64,000 bases of DNA. It comes from UBA2040 sp041751955 (GTDB taxonomy: Bacteria; Bacteroidota; Bacteroidia; Flavobacteriales_D; Crocinitomicaceae). Shown here piece by piece: positions 17,246 to 26,188 of the stretch. The translations under genes and the position numbers were made by a program. Below the pieces are notes generated by a model. The model worked only from the letters and a program-made list of their open reading frames with translations. It made no database searches and had not been told where the DNA came from. Location: contig JBGSIB010000030.1 in the NCBI GenBank assembly GCA_041751955.1, forward strand, positions 15,020 to 79,019, in the 5' to 3' direction. Numbering within the stretch: the first letter of the stretch is position 1; each line of letters begins with the position of its first letter.

Positions 17246-18948
17246 CTGTGAGAAACATAGGATTAATTTTGTCTTTGCTTTCTGCCTATTTTACTTGGGC
17301 ACAAAAGCCTTATGTCGAAATTTTTGTCGAGCCAGGTTGCGTTGAGGTAGGGGAGCAATTCAATGTGATTGTAAAGTCAAACGTTTCTGGCGAAATCAAT
17401 ATCAATTTTCCAGAAGCTTTCGAACAAGGGTTCAATGTCATGAACCGTATGGAACAGGATTTTGATGGAAATACAGGCGAAATGGTGACATTTTTCTTTC
17501 ATGGAAGATCTGGTTCTCTCAATCGAGAAGGTAAATTTACATTTGGACCAGCATACATAACCAAAGGCAAGAAGGTGTATTCTTCCAACAAAATCACTGT
17601 AAAAGCGAAAGCCGAAAGTACAAGTGAAAATCCTGAATTGAACATACTCCAGCTTCGCAAACCCGCAGTTGGCGTGATTGAAGTTTCTAAAAACACCGTC
17701 TATGCTGGTGAAGCCCTCGTTGTCAATTCGAAAATTATTTCACAATTCAAGCCCTCTCATTACGATTCCTATCGTTCTTTTACCTTCTCTCCCACTATAG
17801 ACGTACACGATTTGGAAACTGGTTTGCAGCCTACCGTAAATGTAGTTCGCTATGGAAATCAGGAACGTTATAGTTTTGAAAATGATAAAGCTGTCGTCTT
17901 TGCAAGTGCTACTGGGAAAGTGAAAATCGAACCATTTATCATGACTCTGCAATCGGGGTTTGAAGGATATGAAGTTCGTTCTCGAAAAAATCATTTCACC
18001 GTTCTGCCGTTGCCGAAAGGAGCCCCAAAAGACTTTACAGGTGGGGTTGGAAATTTCTATTTATCTTCAAACTTGGATGGTTCCAGCTACAAACAAGGCG
18101 AAATGGTAACTTTCACCTTGACGATATCTGGTGCAGGAAATCTACACGACATCAGTAAGCCAAAAGTTAATTTTGGGGATGATTTTAAATTGTACGGTGA
18201 CCCAAAAGTGATTGAGAAATTCTCGTTTACAGAAAATGGAGCTGAAGGATCGATTCAAATTGTATATCATCTGCAAGCCGTTAAATCTGGAAAGTTACAA
18301 TTGCCGCGCATTAGCATGAGCTATTTTGATCCAAATACGGAAAAATATACATCTACAGATCTGAAATCGACAACTGTTGAAGTAGAAAAAGATCCGAATT
18401 TCATCGTTCAAAATACGGCAGAAGTAAACACTGGGGAAATACAAATCGACAGATTCAACGATGAAAAAAGTGCGGGCAAAGGAATATTCTCAAGTACTAC
18501 AGCAAAATGGGTTGGCGTTTCTACTCCTATCGTTCTCGCTTTTCTTTTCCTCATGTTCCGTAAAAAGAAAGAAGAAAACGACGAACCTAAAATAACTAAA
18601 ACCGCAGTGGAACCAGACCTTGCCCCTAAAATTCAGTCCGAAGAATTTCTTTCTGTCCTTGCTGCTCATGCCAACAACGGCAACGATTTAGCCTTTTTCA
18701 CCCAACTCTCCAAGGACTTACAAAAAAGTGTTTCACAAGCCGCGAAAAATGACGTGGATTGGGTTTTATCCCTAGAAGAAAGAAAGCAATATTTCGAAAT
18801 AAAAGGTTTTTCACAAGAGTTTCAGAAAGATTATTTCAACCTCCAGCAAACATGTGAATTGTGCCGTTATGGCTGCCAAATTCCGGATAGAGATTTGCAT
18901 TTTTATCTCGACCAAGCAAAAGATATTTTCACAACTCTCGAAGTATAG
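17239..18948 (+). CDS. batD: BatD, membrane-anchored beta-domain aerotolerance protein
   Basis: A 569-residue BatD protein: signal peptide (ending near TWAQ), tandem beta-sandwich domains up to ~425, one transmembrane helix (WVGVSTPIVLAFLFLMF) and a cytoplasmic helical tail. Position, length and architecture match BatD at the end of bat operons. The stop codon is followed at once by an inverted-repeat element (18950-18971). Confidence 0.9.
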   Translation: MVAVRNIGLILSLLSAYFTWAQKPYVEIFVEPGCVEVGEQFNVIVKSNVSGEININFPEAFEQGFNVMNRMEQDFDGNTGEMVTFFFHGRSGSLNREGKFTFGPAYITKGKKVYSSNKITVKAKAESTSENPELNILQLRKPAVGVIEVSKNTVYAGEALVVNSKIISQFKPSHYDSYRSFTFSPTIDVHDLETGLQPTVNVVRYGNQERYSFENDKAVVFASATGKVKIEPFIMTLQSGFEGYEVRSRKNHFTVLPLPKGAPKDFTGGVGNFYLSSNLDGSSYKQGEMVTFTLTISGAGNLHDISKPKVNFGDDFKLYGDPKVIEKFSFTENGAEGSIQIVYHLQAVKSGKLQLPRISMSYFDPNTEKYTSTDLKSTTVEVEKDPNFIVQNTAEVNTGEIQIDRFNDEKSAGKGIFSSTTAKWVGVSTPIVLAFLFLMFRKKKEENDEPKITKTAVEPDLAPKIQSEEFLSVLAAHANNGNDLAFFTQLSKDLQKSVSQAAKNDVDWVLSLEERKQYFEIKGFSQEFQKDYFNLQQTCELCRYGCQIPDRDLHFYLDQAKDIFTTLEV

Positions 18949-18949
18949 C

Positions 18950-18971
18950 GGTCTGAGCGAAGTCAAAGACC
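18950..18971. repeat. Short inverted repeat directly after batD stop
   Basis: GGTCT at 18950 pairs with AGACC ending at 18971 around a GAGCGAAGTC core. It starts 2 bp after the TAG and resembles the dispersed intergenic elements found in the suf region. There is no U-tract, so an intrinsic terminator is unlikely. Confidence 0.4.
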
Positions 18972-19012
18972 AACATAATTCTTAATTGATAATTCTTAAT
19001 TCCTAATTTACC

Positions 19013-19020
19013 TACCTTTG
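19013..19020 (+). promoter_or_regulatory. Putative -7 box for rlmN
   Basis: TACCTTTG is an exact TAnnTTTG match ending 8 bp before the rlmN ATG. A TTG at 18986-18988 is 24 bp upstream, slightly far for the -33 element. The transcript would be nearly leaderless. Confidence 0.55.
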
Positions 19021-19028
19021 CACCCACA

Positions 19029-20102
19029 ATGTCCAGCACAAAAAAAAATATACGCGAATTAACGATTGATGAGATTAAAAATCATCTTACTTCCATAGGT
19101 GAAAAGCCCTTTCGCGCAAAGCAAATTTTTGAATGGCTCTGGAAGAAAAATGCCCACACTTTTTCTGAAATGTCGAACTTGAGTTTGTCGCTGCGTGAAA
19201 ATTTGGAAGACGTTTTTTACATAGTTCACATTGTACTGGATGACCAACAAATCAGCAAAGACAAAACCATAAAGTGTGCTTTCAAAGTAAATGAAACACA
19301 GGTAATTGAAGGAGTTTTGATTCCAACCACATCTCGAATGACGGCTTGTATTTCTTCTCAAGTGGGTTGCAGTTTGGCCTGCGCGTTTTGTGCAACAGGA
19401 CGTTTGAAAATGATGCGGAATCTGACTGCTGGAGAAATCGTAGATCAAGTTGTTTATCTTAACAATCAAGCGGAAGAGCGATACGGACAACATTTGTCGA
19501 ATATCGTGTACATGGGTATGGGTGAGCCTCTTTTGAACTACAAAAACATGTTGCGCTCCACTGAAATTCTAACTTCTGAGGAAGGTTTGGGCATTTCGCC
19601 AAGACGTATCACGGTTTCAACTGCTGGAATTGCCAAAATGATTAAAAAATTGGGAGATGACAATGTTCGCTTCAATTTAGCACTTTCGCTTCATGCTGCC
19701 AATGATGAAAAGCGAAATAAAATCATGGAAATCAATGAAAGCAACGACCTTGCATCCTTGGAAGAAGCTTTGGTGTATTTCTATGAAAAAACAGGCAGTC
19801 GCATCACGTTCGAGTATATTATTTTCAAAGATTTCAACGACGAATTGCAAGATGCACGGGAACTAGCAGAATTTGCCAAATGCGTCCCTTGCAAAATCAA
19901 TATTATCGAGTACAACCCAATCGACTATGGCGTTTTGCAACAAGCTGACGCCAAAAAAGTAGACGCTTTTGCAGCTTATTTGGAGGAAAGAAATATCATT
20001 GTGAATGTCCGTCGTAGCCGCGGAAAAGACATCGATGCCGCTTGCGGTCAGTTAGCCAATAAGAATAAGGCGATTTTGAAGGATGAGCGGGTTTTAAAGT
20101 GA
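19029..20102 (+). CDS. rlmN: 23S rRNA/tRNA adenine C2 methyltransferase RlmN
   Basis: A 357-residue radical SAM enzyme that methylates A2503 of 23S rRNA, and in some species A37 of tRNAs. The CxxxCxxC cluster motif is CSLACAFC (Cys residues bind 4Fe-4S), followed by GMGEPLLNY, RRITVSTAGI and a C-terminal VRRSRGKDIDAACGQL with the methyl-carrying cysteine. Length is normal. It is a single gene, convergent with the VOC lipoprotein gene. Confidence 0.96.
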   Translation: MSSTKKNIRELTIDEIKNHLTSIGEKPFRAKQIFEWLWKKNAHTFSEMSNLSLSLRENLEDVFYIVHIVLDDQQISKDKTIKCAFKVNETQVIEGVLIPTTSRMTACISSQVGCSLACAFCATGRLKMMRNLTAGEIVDQVVYLNNQAEERYGQHLSNIVYMGMGEPLLNYKNMLRSTEILTSEEGLGISPRRITVSTAGIAKMIKKLGDDNVRFNLALSLHAANDEKRNKIMEINESNDLASLEEALVYFYEKTGSRITFEYIIFKDFNDELQDARELAEFAKCVPCKINIIEYNPIDYGVLQQADAKKVDAFAAYLEERNIIVNVRRSRGKDIDAACGQLANKNKAILKDERVLK

Positions 20103-20106
20103 GTAT

Positions 20107-20598
20107 CTACCGATGCTGATCCACCAAAATCACATTCCCATCCGGATCTTTCATCATGAAACTAGCAAGTCCTGAAGCACTTTCTTCAATATCTTTATCA
20201 AACTTCACCCGTTGTGCAGCGAGTTCTTTGTATATCTTTCGAATGTCATCAAATTCGGCAAGGTCTTTCCCGCTTTCATCCCAACCTGGATTGAAAGTCA
20301 AAATATTCCCTTCAAACATTCCTTGGAAAAGTCCAATCAAGGCGTTTCCATTTTTCATGATGAGATAATTCATTTTCTCATCTCCACCTAAAATAGTAAA
20401 GCCCATTTGTTCGTAAAACGCTTTGGAAGCTTTCAAATCTTTCACGCTCAGACTCATGGAAAAAGCACCTATTGAACCTGTTTTGTTTTCACCTACTTCT
20501 TTAGTCATAACATTCGGTATTTCGTCTGTATTGTTGTTTAGCACTGAACAACTTAACAAAGCCACAATCCAAATGCTCATATTTAAAATAGTTTTCAT
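20107..20598 (-). CDS. VOC-family (glyoxalase-like) lipoprotein
   Basis: The ATG at 20598 gives a 163-residue protein with a lipoprotein signal ending at LLSC. The mature protein is one VOC domain with the usual features (MSLSVKDLKASKAFYEQMGF, MKDPDGNVILVDQH). VOC domains bind metals or small molecules, but an exported form is less common, and the substrate is unknown. A longer reading from 20658 would put 20 extra residues before the signal and is unlikely. Confidence 0.82.
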   Translation of the reverse strand: MKTILNMSIWIVALLSCSVLNNNTDEIPNVMTKEVGENKTGSIGAFSMSLSVKDLKASKAFYEQMGFTILGGDEKMNYLIMKNGNALIGLFQGMFEGNILTFNPGWDESGKDLAEFDDIRKIYKELAAQRVKFDKDIEESASGLASFMMKDPDGNVILVDQHR

Positions 20599-20759
20599 GA
20601 TACTTCCATTTAATAATTTGAAAATTCTGTATTTGCCTTCACACGAATAGTTCATCAAATATAATAAAGTTCCAAAAGAATGTTAATACCTAAGAATACA
20701 CCGAAGGAAAAGCAGAATTCCGCAGTCTATTCTTTAAAGACATTCAAAATAATTCGATC

Positions 20760-21049
20760 ATGAAAAACAGCAAAAAATCAATATTCTCTGGAATGGGAAT
20801 TATGGCGTTTAGCCTTGTAACACAGAATACTTTCGCACAACCACCTGCAGGATCAGAACACCAAAAGAAAGACCCACTTTTGCGCAATTGTTAGAAAAAA
20901 TGGACAAAAACAAAGATGGTAAATTGTCCGAATCTGAGGTGGAAGGTCCTTTGAAAAAAGACTTCGCTCGAATTGATGCGAATAAAGATGGATTTGTGAC
21001 GGAAGAGGAATTTGCAAAAATGTCACCTCCTAAAAAAGGAAGTCGATAG
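20760..21049 (+). pseudogene. Secreted EF-hand protein, frameshifted
   Basis: An ATG at 20760 opens a signal peptide (cleavage near TFAQ) but the frame stops at 20892-20894. From about 20873 a second frame continues as PTFAQLLEKMDKNKDGKLSESE and then DANKDGFVTEEEF, two good EF-hand loops, ending at TAG 21047-21049. One missing base in the A-rich run near 20861-20872 explains the break. Whole, it would be a ~96-residue exported calcium-binding protein like those at 56531 and 59944. It may be real decay or a sequencing error. Confidence 0.7.
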
Positions 21050-21178
21050 GGTTCCAACTGGCTTTTGTCTGGTAAATTTTCAATTGCAGTATAAAAAAAT
21101 CTTGTTTGCAAATTTGCAAACAAGGTAACATTTTCATCAGGTACCTCGGACTAGCATGACATCTTCTTCGGTCCGATT

Positions 21179-22456
21179 TCAATACATCAAATACTTCGCT
21201 CGCACAAGCTGAAATTTCTCTAAATCTTCCGCCCAAGTTTTGCGAATATCTTCTTCGCTCATCCCACTTTGAATTTGACTCAATAACGTCGTATTTCCTG
21301 CCAATTTGTGGAAAAAAGATACATTTGTAATGAATTTTGGGTCATTTTTGAGCATTTTCTGTGCTTTTATGAAATAACTCAAATCTAGTTTTGTGGCGGG
21401 AATAGTTCCAATATCATGCAAATTGTACCCATTGCACAATTGATTTTCTTGCAAAGGTTCCTTCGCTCCGGCTGAAGATTTTGGTGTAAATGAAAAGTCG
21501 GTTTTCGGGAATTGGGGATGACCATATATCTCAAATGGAGTCGCTGTTCCTCTTCCAATACTTACGCTGGTCGCTTCAAAAAAGCACAAACTCGGATACA
21601 ATTGTATGGATTCACTCGTTCTCAAATTAGGAGAAGGCGCAATCGGCAAATCATATTTTCTTTTGTGCCAATAACCGCGCATGGAAATGACTCTCAAATC
21701 GCATTTCAACTCATTGGGCAACCAACCTTCACCGTTAATCATTTTAGCGTATTCGCCTATCGTCATACCGTAAACAACAGGGACAGGATGCATACCAACA
21801 AAACTGGTTTGTTCTTTTTCCAGAACTGGGCCGTCCACATAATGTGCATTCGGGTTGGGGCGATCCAAGACATAAAGTGGAATTCCTGCCTCAGCACAAG
21901 CTTCCATCACATAATGCAAAGTAGAAATATAGGTGTAAAATCGAACGCCAACATCCTGAATATCAAACACCATCACCTCCAAACCACTCATCATTTCCTT
22001 AGTTGGTTTTTTGGTTTTACCGTACAAGGACATAATCGGCAATCCTGTCTTTGCATCTTTTGTGGTAGAAATATGTTCTCCTGCATCAGCTGTGCCTCGG
22101 AATCCATGTTCAGGCGCAAAAACTTTGACCACATTCACGCCCATTCCCAACAAAGTATCGACCAAATGAGTGTTCTCTATCATGCCCGTTTGATTAGACA
22201 CAACGCCAACTTTTTTACCCATCAAATCTTGACGGTACCATTGTGTATTTTCAATTCCCAATCGAAGCAAATTCACCCGTTTCTCGGCAGCTTTTTCGAC
22301 TAAAGTTTCCAAAGAAGTTCTATCTGCTTTGCTATCTTGACCGTCGTTTGGTTTATAACCGCATTGGATCAATAATAAGATTAATATTCCCTCCAAAGCA
22401 AACAGCTTCGTACTCCGATGCGAGCGACCCATAAACGTGAAAAATGATTTCATCAT
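21179..22456 (-). CDS. namZ: Exo-beta-N-acetylmuramidase NamZ-like (DUF1343)
   Basis: A 425-residue exported protein when started at the ATG 22456; a longer frame to 22522 overlaps another remnant and lacks a plausible start. After an N-terminal hydrophobic signal (ILILLLIQCG, possibly lipidated) come the DUF1343 features VGVVSNQTG, FAPEHGFRG, DIQDVGVRFYTYISTLHYVMEA and LDRPNPN. Characterised NamZ enzymes release MurNAc from the non-reducing end of peptidoglycan fragments for cell-wall recycling. No MurNAc catabolic genes are adjacent. Confidence 0.87.
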   Translation of the reverse strand: MMKSFFTFMGRSHRSTKLFALEGILILLLIQCGYKPNDGQDSKADRTSLETLVEKAAEKRVNLLRLGIENTQWYRQDLMGKKVGVVSNQTGMIENTHLVDTLLGMGVNVVKVFAPEHGFRGTADAGEHISTTKDAKTGLPIMSLYGKTKKPTKEMMSGLEVMVFDIQDVGVRFYTYISTLHYVMEACAEAGIPLYVLDRPNPNAHYVDGPVLEKEQTSFVGMHPVPVVYGMTIGEYAKMINGEGWLPNELKCDLRVISMRGYWHKRKYDLPIAPSPNLRTSESIQLYPSLCFFEATSVSIGRGTATPFEIYGHPQFPKTDFSFTPKSSAGAKEPLQENQLCNGYNLHDIGTIPATKLDLSYFIKAQKMLKNDPKFITNVSFFHKLAGNTTLLSQIQSGMSEEDIRKTWAEDLEKFQLVRAKYLMY

Positions 22457-22484
22457 ATTATTCAATCTGTATTTATTTTCGAAG

Positions 22485-22649
22485 TTAAGGAAGTATTTCC
22501 TTGCCCCATCGGCGATATGCAAATTCTATTCCACGTTTGGGTGTTGGTTGATAAATTGGGAAATAGAATAGGAAGGCTTTACGCTCTTCTTCGTTGATGT
22601 AATGTTTCTCTTCATCTTTATATTCTTCATTCAATTGGTCTTCGAAAGT
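22485..22649 (-). pseudogene. Uncharacterised 54-codon coding remnant upstream of namZ
   Basis: On the minus strand an open frame after an in-frame TAA reads EDQLNEEYKDEEKHYINEEE, then a C-terminal part containing FPIYQPTPKRGIEFAYRRWG, and stops at 22485. Its composition is protein-like, but there is no ATG (only an internal TTG). It may be a 3' remnant of a degraded gene or an unusual small gene. I do not recognise the family. Confidence 0.35.
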
Positions 22650-22710
22650 TTAAATTTCTCATCTCTTAAGAGCAGGAATAGCTCATAATAATTAAGGTTT
22701 GGATAGAGTT

Positions 22711-22740
22711 TCCCCCTTTGGAGGGGGCTAAGGGGGAGAA
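22711..22740. repeat. CCCCCTTTGGAGGGGG dispersed palindromic repeat, copy 1
   Basis: TCCCCCTTTGGAGGGGG followed by CTAAGGGGGAG. The CCCCC-TTTGGA-GGGGG core is a hairpin. Near-identical copies are at 30337-30368 and, more diverged, 31535-31566. Confidence 0.7.
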
Positions 22741-22859
22741 TAAGCTCTCCTTCAAAAGTAACTCCCCAAAAGGTTAAATATTTGTGAAAAGCCAATAATC
22801 AATCATTTCTGGCAAAGTGTTTGAATTCCAGTTCAATATAAATCATAATAATTAGAGCC

Positions 22860-23537
22860 ATGAAAAAAACAATGACAACACTAATCGCGATACTGATATT
22901 GTTCGGTGCGCATGCAGGAGAACTTTTTGTTAAAGTCAATTCAACAGCAGGTTCTTATTACGCCTCTTTCGACAATCAAACTCATTACAATCAGAATGGA
23001 ATATTCCGGTTTTTTGAAGTTGGATCAGGCGTGCAATATCTTGTCGTTAAAAAACAAGGTAACAATCAAACAATTGCCAATTTGACTTTTCAAATACCTT
23101 ACAACCAAAGATGGATTGGAGAAATCAACACTTTTGGGCAGTTTCAATTGATCATGACAGAGAATATCCAATACATGAGCTGGTACCAACAGCAAAATCC
23201 ATTTGTTCAAATTCCACCTGTTGTTTTTCCAGCAGGAAACCAAAACTGGAATGTGTTATCAGATGCTGATTATCAAGAATTTATGACCCATTTGAAAAAA
23301 GAAGTTTTTGACAGCGGTTTATTGAGTACAGCAAAGTCTTTCGCGAAAAATTCACGATTGTCAGCCGCTCAAATAGCAGGAATCGCAGACGAATTCACCT
23401 TCGATGACGACCGTTTGGAATGGGCAAAATATGCGTACGATTACTGTTTTGACACCAACAACTATTACAAATTGGACAAAACTTTCACTTTCTACAGCAA
23501 TAGAGATGAGTTGAAGGAATATATTGCGAACAAATAG
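22860..23537 (+). CDS. DUF4476 domain-containing secreted protein
   Basis: A 225-residue exported protein with a signal peptide ending near AHAG. The N-terminal half is beta-rich. The C-terminal ~95 residues match the DUF4476 pattern seen in Bacteroidota secreted proteins (LKKEVFDSGLLSTAKSFAK, IADEFTFDDDRLEWAKYAYDYCFD, NYYKL, FTFYSNRDELKEYI). Function is unknown. Its stop is followed immediately by a block of GTCCT-type repeats. Confidence 0.8.
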   Translation: MKKTMTTLIAILILFGAHAGELFVKVNSTAGSYYASFDNQTHYNQNGIFRFFEVGSGVQYLVVKKQGNNQTIANLTFQIPYNQRWIGEINTFGQFQLIMTENIQYMSWYQQQNPFVQIPPVVFPAGNQNWNVLSDADYQEFMTHLKKEVFDSGLLSTAKSFAKNSRLSAAQIAGIADEFTFDDDRLEWAKYAYDYCFDTNNYYKLDKTFTFYSNRDELKEYIANK

Positions 23538-23540
23538 TTC

Positions 23541-23722
23541 TAAGGACCTTGGGATATTTGGACATTAAGATTTTAGGACTTTCAGACGAAGGACATTAGG
23601 ATTCTGGACTTTAAATTTTGAGGTCCTATTTCTTAAAGTCTTACTATCATAATGTCCTATCGTCCTAATGTCCCATTTCTTAAAGTCTTAATATCCTAAG
23701 GTCCTGAAGTCCCAAAATCTTC
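23541..23722. repeat. GGACTTAAGAC/GTCCTAAAGTC-type degenerate repeat block
   Basis: About 180 bp of degenerate units based on AAGGACCTT, GGACTTT, TTAAAGTCTTA and GTCCTAA in both orientations (for example GGACATTAGGA versus TCCTAATGTCC), able to fold into a long imperfect hairpin. The same motif family recurs at 28767-28873 and 30562-30646. Confidence 0.6.
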
Positions 23723-23757
23723 CAATTAAATCTTATCTTCGCAAACAAAAAAACAAC

Positions 23758-25455
23758 TTGGCGCACGAGTATTTCATCGCGAAAAAAATCTTCCTGAAAG
23801 AAGTTGAAGGCAAAAAAGTAGCTCGCCCTATTGTGCGCATCAGCATGATCAGTATTGCCTTAGCCATTGCTGTAAATTTGCTCACAATAGCCGTGGTTAT
23901 TGGATTCCAGAAAGAAGTTCGCGAAAAAATTACAGGTTTTTCCTCACATGCATACATCATGAATGTGGGTGATGCGACTATTTACGAGAGTGAACCCATT
24001 CAAAAAGACCAAGCATTTCTTAAGATTCTCAAGCAAAATCCTGCCATTGCATCTGTACAAAGTGTGGCTTTCAAACCTGTTCTTTTGCAGTCAGAAAAAA
24101 GAGACGGTACAATCAAAATGGCGAATGGAAAAGATTCCTCTGTCGTTCAGCAAGACATTCAAGGCGCTATTCTCAAAGGGGTAGATGAAAATTTTGATTG
24201 GTCCTTTTTCAAAGAAAATTTAGTCGATGGAAAATTACCCAAACTGAATACGGAAACTATTTCCAATGAAATTCTGATTTCTAAAAGCGTAGCACAAAAC
24301 CTTGATTTTAAAGTTGGTGATTCCGTTAAAGCTTATTTCGTGAAAAATCAGCCTGTTATGCGTTTTTTCAGAATCGCTGGGATTTACCACACAGGATTAG
24401 AAGAATTTGACAAAAAAATGGTCCTCGGAGACATTCGACAGGTACAATTACTGAATGATTGGGGAATTCAAGCCAACATAGAAGTTCTCGATACCTTGAG
24501 CGAAGGTTTTCTCGTTCTTCGCGCCGATGTTCAAGGTGGAAATGGCTATTACGAATACGATTGGGGCAAAGGATTTGGACAAACAATTGGCATCAAAATT
24601 TGTCCGAGTGTCGATACCAATTTTAGGCTAATCGTCAGAGAATACAAAGCGCCCGACAATTACCAAACGAAACAAAAAACACTTCCCGATATGGCATATA
24701 TTCAAATTCAAGTCAAAGGAAACGGAAAGACACCTTGCTCCTTTCCAATGGACGATGAAGGTTACCTCAAAAGAACTTACTTGGATGAAAATGGCCTTAA
24801 ATTCAGTTTTCAAACCTCTGAAAAAGAAGTCATTTTCAAAAGCAAACCAGGCAAAGGAAGCGCTGAGACCTATGTTGGTGGTTTCGAGGTGAATTTTAAA
24901 AATTGGGAAAATATTGACAAAGACCTTCGTGCGATGAAAGAAGAACTAATTTTCATGCCGACGGAACATGGCGAACTTGTTCAAGTAAGTAGCATTAAAG
25001 AAAATCAAGAGGAAATTTTTCTTTGGCTTGACTTTTTAGATTTGAATGTGATTATCATTCTCGTTTTAATGGTTATAATTGGGATCATCAATGTTGGAGC
25101 GGCCCTTTTGGTCATGATTTTGGTGAAATCGCAATTCATAGGCATCATGAAAGCCATGGGAAGCGTGAACTGGCAAATTCGAAAAATATTTTTGTATCAA
25201 GCCTTTTTTATCATAGGAAAAGGAATGTTGTGGGGCAACGCCATCGGTTTGCTCATTTGTTATGTTCAAGCCAAATTTGGTGTTTTACGCCTCAATCCCG
25301 AAGTTTATTATTTGGACCAAGTTCCTATCGATATCAGTTGGTGGCAAATTTTAGTACTGAATTTAGTAACGCTTCTGGTTTGTCTTATGGCCATGTTGTT
25401 GCCGAGCGCTTTGATTAGCAGAGTTTTACCGACGAAAGCGATAAAGTTTCAATAG
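23758..25455 (+). CDS. FtsX/LolCE-like ABC transporter permease
   Basis: A 565-residue permease with a TTG start; the FIAKKIFLKE opening fits the usual start of Bacteroidota LolC/E-type permeases. One N-terminal helix (about 25-48), a large periplasmic domain, then three C-terminal helices form the FtsX/MacB permease domain (IGIMKAMGS motif). Relatives extract lipoproteins or act as mechanotransmitters with an ATPase encoded elsewhere. The protein is roughly 150 residues longer than typical family members, owing to an expanded periplasmic region around residues 240-400. Confidence 0.82.
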   Translation: MAHEYFIAKKIFLKEVEGKKVARPIVRISMISIALAIAVNLLTIAVVIGFQKEVREKITGFSSHAYIMNVGDATIYESEPIQKDQAFLKILKQNPAIASVQSVAFKPVLLQSEKRDGTIKMANGKDSSVVQQDIQGAILKGVDENFDWSFFKENLVDGKLPKLNTETISNEILISKSVAQNLDFKVGDSVKAYFVKNQPVMRFFRIAGIYHTGLEEFDKKMVLGDIRQVQLLNDWGIQANIEVLDTLSEGFLVLRADVQGGNGYYEYDWGKGFGQTIGIKICPSVDTNFRLIVREYKAPDNYQTKQKTLPDMAYIQIQVKGNGKTPCSFPMDDEGYLKRTYLDENGLKFSFQTSEKEVIFKSKPGKGSAETYVGGFEVNFKNWENIDKDLRAMKEELIFMPTEHGELVQVSSIKENQEEIFLWLDFLDLNVIIILVLMVIIGIINVGAALLVMILVKSQFIGIMKAMGSVNWQIRKIFLYQAFFIIGKGMLWGNAIGLLICYVQAKFGVLRLNPEVYYLDQVPIDISWWQILVLNLVTLLVCLMAMLLPSALISRVLPTKAIKFQ

Positions 25456-25483
25456 AGTGTATTTTGATTTGGCTAATCCAAAA

Positions 25484-25518
25484 CCAAAAAAAAGCCGCTC
25501 TGTAAACAAAGCGACTTT
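25484..25518 (-). terminator. Putative terminator after ribF-LRR operon
   Basis: A hairpin AAAGCCGCTCTG/CAAAGCGACTTT (two mismatches) with an A-run on its left side, i.e. a U-tract when transcribed from the minus strand, between two convergent genes. Confidence 0.6.
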
Positions 25519-25609
25519 AAAGTAAACCTAAAAACCCATTAATCAAACTGATTATCTTGTAGAAAGTCTGATATCTTAAAGACGAACAACAATTAGAAAA
25601 GGTTGGGTC

Positions 25610-26188
25610 TTAATCAATACAATTACAAGGTAAATCAAATTTTATTTCAGTATTGGGCATCGCCTGATTCCAGAATTCCTGAAAAACAGGGCTATACAGC
25701 ATACCTCGAGCATCTAAAGTTTTAAGATCCTTTAACAAAAATAATTCCTCTGGAAATCCACTTATACGGGTATTGAAGATGTCCAAATGCTCCATTTTTA
25801 CAGAATACTGAATGCAAGTTGGAATTTTTTCAATGATATTGTCATTCAAGGACAGGTGTGTCAAATTGGGCATGGAACAAACATCAATTGGAAATAAAGA
25901 CAATCTGTTCTTACCCAAATTCAAAATTTCCAACTTTGAAAATCTATTCAAGGAACCTGACGAAATTTCGGTTAGTCGATTTTTTGAAAGATCCAATGCA
26001 CGTAAATTCTGGAATTGATATATTTCTGCTGGAATTTCCTTTAATTTCAATTTGGATAAACGGAGCGCAAAAACGGAATCTGGCGGATTCAATCGTGCTT
26101 CTTCTAAAGACATGTAATCAGAATCTTTTATTTCTTGAGAAAAGCCCCAGCTATAAAGAAATAGTGTGAAAATAAGCGCGAATCTCAT
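25610..26188 (-). CDS. Secreted leucine-rich repeat protein
   Basis: A 192-residue exported protein with a signal peptide (LYSWGFSQ) and about five leucine-rich repeats (LRALDLSKNRLTEI, LEILNLGKNRLSLF, LTHLSLNDNIIEKI) ending in a cysteine-containing tail. LRRs mediate protein contacts; no partner is obvious. An alternative ATG lies two codons upstream at 26194. The 5' end overlaps the end of ribF on the same strand by about 38 bp, an unusually long overlap suggesting a coupled transcript. Confidence 0.8.
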   Translation of the reverse strand: MRFALIFTLFLYSWGFSQEIKDSDYMSLEEARLNPPDSVFALRLSKLKLKEIPAEIYQFQNLRALDLSKNRLTEISSGSLNRFSKLEILNLGKNRLSLFPIDVCSMPNLTHLSLNDNIIEKIPTCIQYSVKMEHLDIFNTRISGFPEELFLLKDLKTLDARGMLYSPVFQEFWNQAMPNTEIKFDLPCNCID

